Both the position numbers and the translations under genes were made by a program. Source: Liolophura sinensis (lineage: Eukaryota > Mollusca > Polyplacophora > Chitonida > Chitonidae). Taken from it: a stretch of DNA of 64,000 bases. Under the pieces are notes generated by a model, which was given only the letters and a program-made list of their open reading frames with translations, was not told the origin of the DNA and made no database searches. The stretch lies in NCBI RefSeq assembly GCF_032854445.1, contig NC_088299.1, positions 7,604,324-7,668,323 of the forward strand, written 5' to 3'. Shown here piece by piece: positions 57,806 through 64,000 of the stretch; the stretch's first letter is position 1, and each line of letters begins with the position of its first letter.

Positions 57806-59418
57806 CAAGCATAATAAAAACATAAAAATAAAAAACATATTAAAACATTTCATCTCGCCTAGAAACAATGCCAGATATGAATAGGGATAGCAACTTCTGA
57901 TTGTTCTTTATTAAGGACTAAAAATCTATTGTAGTTAACATCTGGTGTTCCATTTAAAACAAGGAACACTTTACTATACTTTGGGTACAGATTTATGCAT
58001 AGTCAAAGTTTTATGTAAGGTCATATGGGATGTGGAACGCTTTTTTTTTGAGTGGCATCACAACTTTCAAGTTTATATCGAGTATTTCGTGTTAAAACAT
58101 TTCTTTTATATTAAAGACCTGTTTACAAGACACATCGATAAAATGTACACAAAATTTTTTTGTAGGTAAAAGTAAAAGAAGAATTGTATGGGTTTCTCTT
58201 TAGTAGAACTTAATATGGTTAAATTAAATATAGCACATGTAGTCCATCTCACATGTCAAACATGACGGCATGTATTTCTATTAGAAAAACAAAAAAACGT
58301 CTTACGTAAAGTATTTACGTATGAATTATAATGATCTGTATACTCATATGTCAAAGGTTTATAAGTTTTTGTATCTGTAATGTCATATTTAATGTTTTGA
58401 AGAAGTTTGTCCTTAACAAATTTTAACATTTCTATAACTTTTTATATCTTAAACGAGGGCGTTTGAATTCCTGTATGATGCGTCACTTGCGCATTACACG
58501 TATACTTCTATAGCCTGGCCCACAGTTTCACAACTTTGAATACGAGAACAACGTTAGCATTTACTTCACTGGCCACAAAAAACAACAAAGAACAGAGCCC
58601 TTCATCCTCCAAAACCGGACGGAAGAATCTGGATCAATATCATGAAGTTTTCCTTACACTGTGGCAGTAGTAGAACGGACAAAAATATAAGAGTAATGCT
58701 AGGAACAAAAAGGAAAACAGTGGGGAAAGCCTTAGTAATTGTTAGAAAATACTTAAACATCGCTTTTCGCAAGAAACTATCATCCCAAGCATTTAAAATG
58801 TATTTCATTTTGGCTTTGTACAGGTAGTATGGATTTAAGGCTCATTGTGTCAGTAGTACTATAACACTTCTGGTCAGATAAAAATCCCACTTTTAGTACA
58901 ATTTTTACAAATCTTCCCAATTAATTTGTATTTAACAAATTTGTTATTTACTCGTTATAGGACGCAGGAGGTGTGGAGTCGATCCCGGTCTCGGTTTCAA
59001 ATTGTTCAAATTATTTTATATCCTCATATCTGCATATCTGGCAAGTATTAATTATCAAAATAAATATAAATAAATATTTATTTATCTGATTGGTGTTTTA
59101 CGCCTTACTCAAATTATAAATAAAAATAAACAGGATATAAATGGCAAGCGGTCTTTCAGAAATATCTGAATCATACCATTGAGAAATCAATACTTAATAG
59201 GTATCAGGGTTCAGATTTATACACAAATGAGTTCTATATACGTAGTGAAGACAAGTTGATCAATAATGTGACTGTTTACAAATCATTAATAGCCACAACT
59301 CTCCAAACTTCTTCCGGTTGTTGGTCAACAGGTAAACGGGTTTCGCAAACGGGTTTTTAAGGTTCTTGTGTTATGAGTTTCCTATCTATCTTGAACAGCA
59401 AAGATCTGCTGGCTATAA
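57806..59418. other. Gene-free stretch
   Basis: One SINE-A scrap. Overlapping open readings on both strands at 58602-58827 are unidentified. Confidence 0.45.
59077..59118 (-). mobile_element. SINE-A 3' scrap
   Basis: ATCTGATTGGTGTTTTACGC then lost. Confidence 0.6.
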
Positions 59419-59505
59419 CTGTTCTCCCTCGGGCTCTGCTGGCCGCCGTCGTATAAGTGAAATACTCTTGAGTACCGAGTAAAATACCAAATAAATAAAT
59501 AAATA
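59419..59505 (+). mobile_element. SINE-A 3' fragment
   Basis: CTCGGGCTCTGCTGGCCGCC through AAAATACCAAATAAATAAAT. Confidence 0.75.
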
Positions 59506-59684
59506 TAACTGCTCTCAAGCCTTGTTTGTGTTGTCTCCCATGGAATTCGTCAGAGGCTGCGTAGGCACCATAAAAGGATATCACACGGAAAGTTAAGTCA
59601 TTTACTTGCCAAAGGTCCTGAGCTTAATCCGGACATTCTTCTTCCACCCATGATATGCTGGCTATGGTACAATTTACTTTTACT

Positions 59685-59897
59685 TGTTTCATTGGTGTTT
59701 TACGCCGTACTCAAGAATATTTCACTTATACGACGGTGGCCACGATTGTGGTGGGAGGAAACCGGGCAGAGTCAGAGGAAATCCCAACACAATCCACAGA
59801 TTGCTTCCCACGTGCGGTCGGAGAGGAATCCAGCGTGAGCAGGGCTTGAACTCACAGCGATCGCATTGAGGCTCCTTGTCACGCTATCCTCTAGGCT
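59685..59897 (-). mobile_element. SINE-A
   Basis: TTGGTGTTTTACGCCGTACT, GGGAGGAAACCGGGCAGAG, CTTGAACTCACAGCGATCGC; head shortened. Confidence 0.85.
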
Positions 59898-60589
59898 CCA
59901 GTTTTACTAGTTTTTGAGATGTTGAGAAGATGTTATTTAAAGATTTTTTTTGTTTAGATTCTTCACTTTGTACTGGAAAAGTTTACCATAAGCAGAGAGA
60001 CCAGGTGAAAGTGACTTAAACAAGCAAAAATAGCCCATCGAATACCAAATGCACATGATATGAGATGTGAAATTGTTTACAAAGTTTAATGTTTTGTCTC
60101 TTACACCAAGATTTTTTAAACATTCAAGAGGTTGAAAAATTTGGAGGCACATAAATGTACCAGTAAGGCATGTAATTGTACCAGTAAAGATTTCTCGGTT
60201 AGATAATAAACTATTTTGGTATCAAGTGTCTTGTATATATACATTTCAAGGGCGACAAATTTCGTGTTAGTCATAAGTCATCAGTTATTTCCCTTTATAC
60301 CAAAGGGCCAGTCTGTTACTGAATTTGCTACATGTGGACATGATGTTTCCCGGGTAATCCCTAATGGTAACTGAAGCCCAGAGTAATCAAAACACATATG
60401 ATAATGTACTTCTCAAAGGACTGGTGGTTTTCATGTGATTATATATTAAATGTGATAACAATATAGCATTTTTGATTAATTCTAGGCCAGTGACGTCTAA
60501 AACGTCGCTGCTAATGCATCGCATTTTTTAAACTCATTCTGATTGGGTCATATCGCTAGGAGGCATGTATACTTTTGAAGTATATACAG

Positions 60590-60633
60590 GAGTAGTCAGA
60601 ATAAAATCCTGACTGAGGCAAATTGACAAGCGA
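60590..60633 (-). repeat. Dispersed repeat D, internal fragment
   Basis: CAGAATAAAATCCTGACTGA, GGCAAATTGACAAGC; reverse complement of the D core, directly before a SINE-A 3' end. Confidence 0.5.
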
Positions 60634-60744
60634 CTTTCCCTGGGCTCTGCCCGGTTTACTAATACCATAATGCTGGCCGCCGTCGTATAAGTGAAATATC
60701 CTTGAGTAAGGCGTAAAACACCAATCAAATACGAAAATAAATCA
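60634..60744 (+). mobile_element. SINE-A 3' fragment joined to repeat D
   Basis: CTGGGCTCTGCCCGGTTTAC through AAGGCGTAAAACACCAATC; preceded without gap by a repeat-D fragment. Confidence 0.75.
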
Positions 60745-61216
60745 AATTCAGTAAATATCAGACATATGCCTGCACTATGTATGGTTCTAAAGTTTAAAAA
60801 AAAAATTATAATGCAACCAGTTTTAGGAATTTTATTACCGATTTTGAACATCAACACGATGCTGCTATTTTGTGAAAGGTAATTATTTGTGTTATTTTAA
60901 AACAATAGCAAAAATTCAACTGAGTTTGTGCTGGTCATTTTTGTACCAAAAAAATTCGAGGATATAGCCTCATTAAAGATGAAGGTTGCAGGACTTATTT
61001 GTATGTTATTGCCAGATATAAGACTATCGTCGCTGCTCTTGTTTTCCTCCCTATGCTGTACGTCTTTAACTCTGTTACACATCTGCCAATGAGACAAAAC
61101 ATTTCTTCACCTGGTTTTTCGTGGCTTGTTAAAGTGCTTGCCTTCCAATCGCTAAGATTCACAAGATGGATGTTCAGGCCTTGCCTTGCACAAGGTATCT
61201 ATTGATTGCTGTTTAT

Positions 61217-61350
61217 TGATTTATTTATGTGATTGCTGTTTTATGCCCGACTCGAGAATATTTTACTTATACGACGGCGGCAAGCATTATGGTGGAAGGA
61301 AACCGGGCAGGGCTCGAGGGAAACCCACGACCATCCGCAGGCTGCGGATA
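61217..61350 (-). mobile_element. SINE-A 3' half
   Basis: GTTTTATGCCCGACTCGAG through CCACGACCATCCGCAGGC. Confidence 0.8.
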
Positions 61351-61382
61351 TGGAAAAGAATTCTTGGGAAGGTGAGTGGATT

Positions 61383-61433
61383 TTTAATTCGTTCTCAAAA
61401 ATATTCCACTTATACGACGACGGCAGGTTTTAG
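61383..61433 (-). mobile_element. SINE-A 3' fragment
   Basis: TTCTCAAAAATATTCCACTT, ACGACGACGGCAGG. Same orientation as the preceding copy. Confidence 0.6.
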
Positions 61434-61805
61434 TTCTTGTTAATAAAAAAGCAACAAGTATCTTTGACCTAAGCCACAAATCTGCAAGTCTATAAATGAA
61501 GTAAAGGCAGGTAGCCAGCGGCTTAAGGTTGTACAAAGGTGAAAGCATGAATCGGAATGAAGTTATCACTGTATCATAAGAAACCATGTATTTATCTTTA
61601 GAATATATGAAAACATGGCGAAAACCTAAGAAAAATGTATCTGACTGGAAACGAACACATACAGTAGTTACACTAATATGGTGCAAAAAATGTTTTATTA
61701 TTATTAGATACTACAGGACATTCTTGAAATTTAGGCCACACATAAGCCATATTCTTTGTCTTCTGTAAAATACATGTCCATTATTCCTGGTCGCATCAGA
61801 TGATA

Positions 61806-61880
61806 CATTTATTTATTTGTTTATTTATTTATTTATTTATTTATTTATTTCGTGCTTTAAGCCGCACTGAAAAATATAAT
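61806..61880 (-). mobile_element. SINE-A tail with expanded (TTTA)n
   Basis: About 12 TTTA units, then CGTGCTTTAAGCCGCACTG, a diverged 3' end. Confidence 0.6.
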
Positions 61881-62091
61881 TAAAGACGTGTAGCATAGAG
61901 AGTAAAATCAGAACAGCGACGACAGTGTGATATCTGGCAAACAGACACACGTAACCGGTGAAATACGGCCTCTTGTGAGTTCACCTCAATCAGGGTTTTG
62001 TTCTAACTGTTCATGTAAATGCATAAATAGTAGCAGAATTGGGTAAAAAAAGATACATTAATTGCAATTTATTAGACGTCACTGGTCTAGA
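61868..62091 (+). repeat. Dispersed repeat D, copy joined to SINE-A
   Basis: GTAGCATAGAGAGTAAAATC, AGCGACGACAGTGTGATATC, ACCTCAATCAGGGTTTTG, TTCATGTAAATGCATAAAT, GTCACTGGTCTAGAA. Confidence 0.65.
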
Positions 62092-62190
62092 AGTATGTTC
62101 CTTGTACGACGTCGGTGGCCAACATAAGCGACCGCGTTGGTGGGATGATCCGAGTCATTGTGCTGTGCTGACACACTAAGCTGACAAAAC
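62092..62190 (-). mobile_element. SINE-A, internally deleted
   Basis: TGTACGACGTCGGTGGCC runs straight into AGCGACCGCGTTGGTG and a head remnant. Confidence 0.6.
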
Positions 62191-62299
62191 ATCATAAGAC
62201 CTTGGATCAAGTACGAAATTGTATCATTTTACCTTTCTTACTGCTAGGTCATTTGTCCTAACAAAGTGATTTCAAGTCCAGTAGTAATTGGTCGTTGAA

Positions 62300-62420
62300 G
62301 TATTTATTTCTTTTTCTTTCATACCTGCTAGACTCTATACTCAATATGTGTTTTACTTAATAACAGCGGGTCGCTTTTATGGGTGGAGGAAACAGGAGTC
62401 CCCGGGGAAAACCCCCAATC
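62300..62420 (-). mobile_element. SINE-A fragment, highly diverged
   Basis: GTGTTTTACTTAATAACAGC then GGTGGAGGAAACAGGAG and CCCCGGGGAAAACCCCC. Confidence 0.45.
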
Positions 62421-62839
62421 TTTGGTGACTTACCAATTAACTTCACCACGGCCAGGTTCAAATAGCCACAGTGTTATTTAATAAGTGTACGTACCTTAAA
62501 ATCAATCACCTATATTTCTGGTAACATCAAAGGGTACAGCGTTATTTAAATAATATACATGAATGTGATGTAAATCAATTGGCTGTATTTCTGTTTACAC
62601 GAAATCGTTGATTATCTTGTCAAATCTTGCCTAGGAATAAAATTAGTTAAAGAAAATAAACTGACTCTGCAAACATTTGGTTGGAGAGTCAGAGAAGCAG
62701 TAATACACAAACTGTATAATGAAAAAAAAATAGTTAAACTGTGACAGGTGCAACGTGTGGTACATTTGTACTTTTGAGCATTTCAGATTTTACCTCAATT
62801 GTTCATTGTAAACTGTTTGTGAAAATGTTTCAGTAGTGA

Positions 62840-62880
62840 ACGAGTTCTTGGGGTTTAACGTCGTACTTAACAATTTTTGT
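62840..62880 (-). mobile_element. SINE-B 3' scrap
   Basis: TTGGGGTTTAACGTCGTACT, TAACAATTTTTG. Confidence 0.6.
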
Positions 62881-63016
62881 TTCAATAGTAAAAATCCTCC
62901 ATAGCTACATTACTCTACCTGAATGGGGTTCAATGTGATAAGAAAATATACATAGCGGAGATGTATAATTTTAATGTCAGGCATAGCCTGGTAAGGTTAT
63001 ACAGTACATGGTATCC

Positions 63017-63073
63017 CATCCTGTAAGTGAAATATTCTTGAGTGCGGCGTAAATCATCAAATAAATAAATGAA
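63017..63073 (+). mobile_element. SINE-A 3' scrap
   Basis: GTAAGTGAAATATTCTTGAG, GCGGCGTAAATC, AAATAAATAAATG. Confidence 0.7.
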
Positions 63074-63372
63074 CAAACATGGTATACAAGGCTGAGAAAA
63101 CACTTAGAAGACGTAATATGTTCACATATCTCATAATGTAGCCATCAGTCAATTTCCATGTACGTGCCTGGAATAATTTTACGGTTAGTGGATCCATCAT
63201 ATTATCATTACAATCGCAAGACAGTTAATGTCGCAATTAATTCATTGCTATTGGTGCTGCGGTAATTAGCGAGCGAATCAATCAATACACATCCGTTATA
63301 TAAAATCACACAAGAACCTTTCTGGTAAATTGAGTGGTCTATTCGGACATTTTCGCGTCAGTCTATTACCTC

Positions 63373-63623
63373 GTGGGAGCCTCCGTGGCTCAGTTGGTTA
63401 GTGCCCTAGCGCAGCATAATAACCCAGAAGCCTCTTACTAATGCGGAGGCTGTGAGTTCAAGTCCAGCTCATGCTGGCTTCCTCTCCGGCTGTACGTGGG
63501 AAGGTCTGCCAGCAACCTGCGTGGGTTTCCCCCGGACTCTGTCCGATTTCCTCTCATCACAATACTGGCCGCCGTCGTATAAGTGAAATATTCTTGAGAA
63601 CACCAATCAAATAAATAAATAAA
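63373..63623 (+). mobile_element. SINE-A, full length with target-site duplication
   Basis: Head GCCTCCGTGGCTCAGTTGG, B box GTGAGTTCAAGTCC, complete body, tail. TATTACCTC (63364-63372) and TATTACCCC (63624-63632) flank it. Confidence 0.92.
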
Positions 63624-63706
63624 TATTACCCCCTGAGTGACAAGGTTCCGCGTGGTGATTTGATGTACGTCAGGAAATGGTCATGGTTTCTTCCACGTAT
63701 AAACTT

Positions 63707-63755
63707 TCCAAGCTACATATAAGCGAAATATTCTTCAGCAAGGCGTAAAATGTCC
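63707..63755 (+). mobile_element. SINE-A 3' scrap
   Basis: CATATAAGCGAAATATTCTT, GCAAGGCGTAAAATG. Confidence 0.55.
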
Positions 63756-64000
63756 ACACAAAAAAAGTTAACTATTATAGTGTCCGATTTTGATGAATAT
63801 ATTTATTTATTTATTTGACACTATTTTATTTAATTACTCGACCGTATGTCGAATGTTTAACTGAAGACAGAGGAAACTGGAGTGCCCAGAGTAAAGCAAA
63901 GCACATCGCCTAGTAGACCTACATGTACATGGAAAACTAACGAGCGAGAGATAGATTGGAACCTTGGACATCACTGACAAGTTATTTCATGTATTTAGCT

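Larger units (their letters stand above)
59898..64000. other. Repeat-rich right end without genes
   Basis: Outside the listed SINE-A, SINE-B and repeat-D pieces, nothing recognised. Confidence 0.5.

Overview
This looks like nuclear DNA from a lophotrochozoan animal, most likely a mollusc. The only convincing protein-coding genes are class A (rhodopsin-like) GPCRs whose whole coding region lies in one exon, in a gene-poor, AT-rich background. That background is full of tRNA-derived SINEs of a type I associate with bivalves and gastropods (3' end GAGTACGGCGTAAAACAC followed by an AAATA-type tail). There are no bacterial-style operons, rRNA genes, true tRNA genes or CRISPR arrays. The species assignment is inference; no database was consulted.

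Layout. Four paralogous receptors are spread over about 50 kb. Receptors 1 (6943-8238) and 2 (25380-26687) are on the minus strand and closely related. Receptors 3 (46442-47761) and 4 (54829-56109) are on the plus strand and more diverged. Pairs 1/2 and 3/4 therefore point away from each other across a gap of about 20 kb. All four have a pyrimidine-rich 3' splice site 3-57 nt before the start codon, so each coding exon is probably spliced to an upstream non-coding exon. For receptors 1 and 2 a matching first exon can be seen 2.8-3.2 kb upstream. It has a TATATA box and a shared donor (AAG|GTTAGT), and a shared block lies further upstream (GGCGTGTCAG, then ATTAATATTCATG 75-82 bp later). These look like duplicated promoters. 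For receptors 3 and 4 only tentative first exons can be offered.

The receptors resemble the invertebrate FMRFamide-receptor-like group: CTxxRA after TM3, NxPRFF-like end of TM4, SRENQITRML before TM6, CN in TM6 instead of CWxP, and an NxxVNCxLY TM7. Shared oddities are the absence of Cys3.25 and of any ECL2 cysteine, and Pro7.50 replaced by Cys or Ser. Receptor 4 also has GRV in place of E/DRY. They could be neuropeptide receptors or a lineage-specific chemosensory set; the sequence does not decide.

The rest is mobile DNA and decayed sequence. There are more than 30 copies or fragments of SINE-A (several with clear target-site duplications), SINE-B (tRNA-Lys-like head, CACT tail) and SINE-C. 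Two related LTRs of about 630-660 bp are present. Three copies of a 250-bp TA-flanked inverted-repeat MITE cluster around receptors 3 and 4, and a second TA-flanked MITE sits inside another repeat. Two unclassified dispersed repeats are described here as D and E. Two unidentified protein-like ORF fragments lie at 53533-54154. Long stretches show nothing recognisable and are listed as such.
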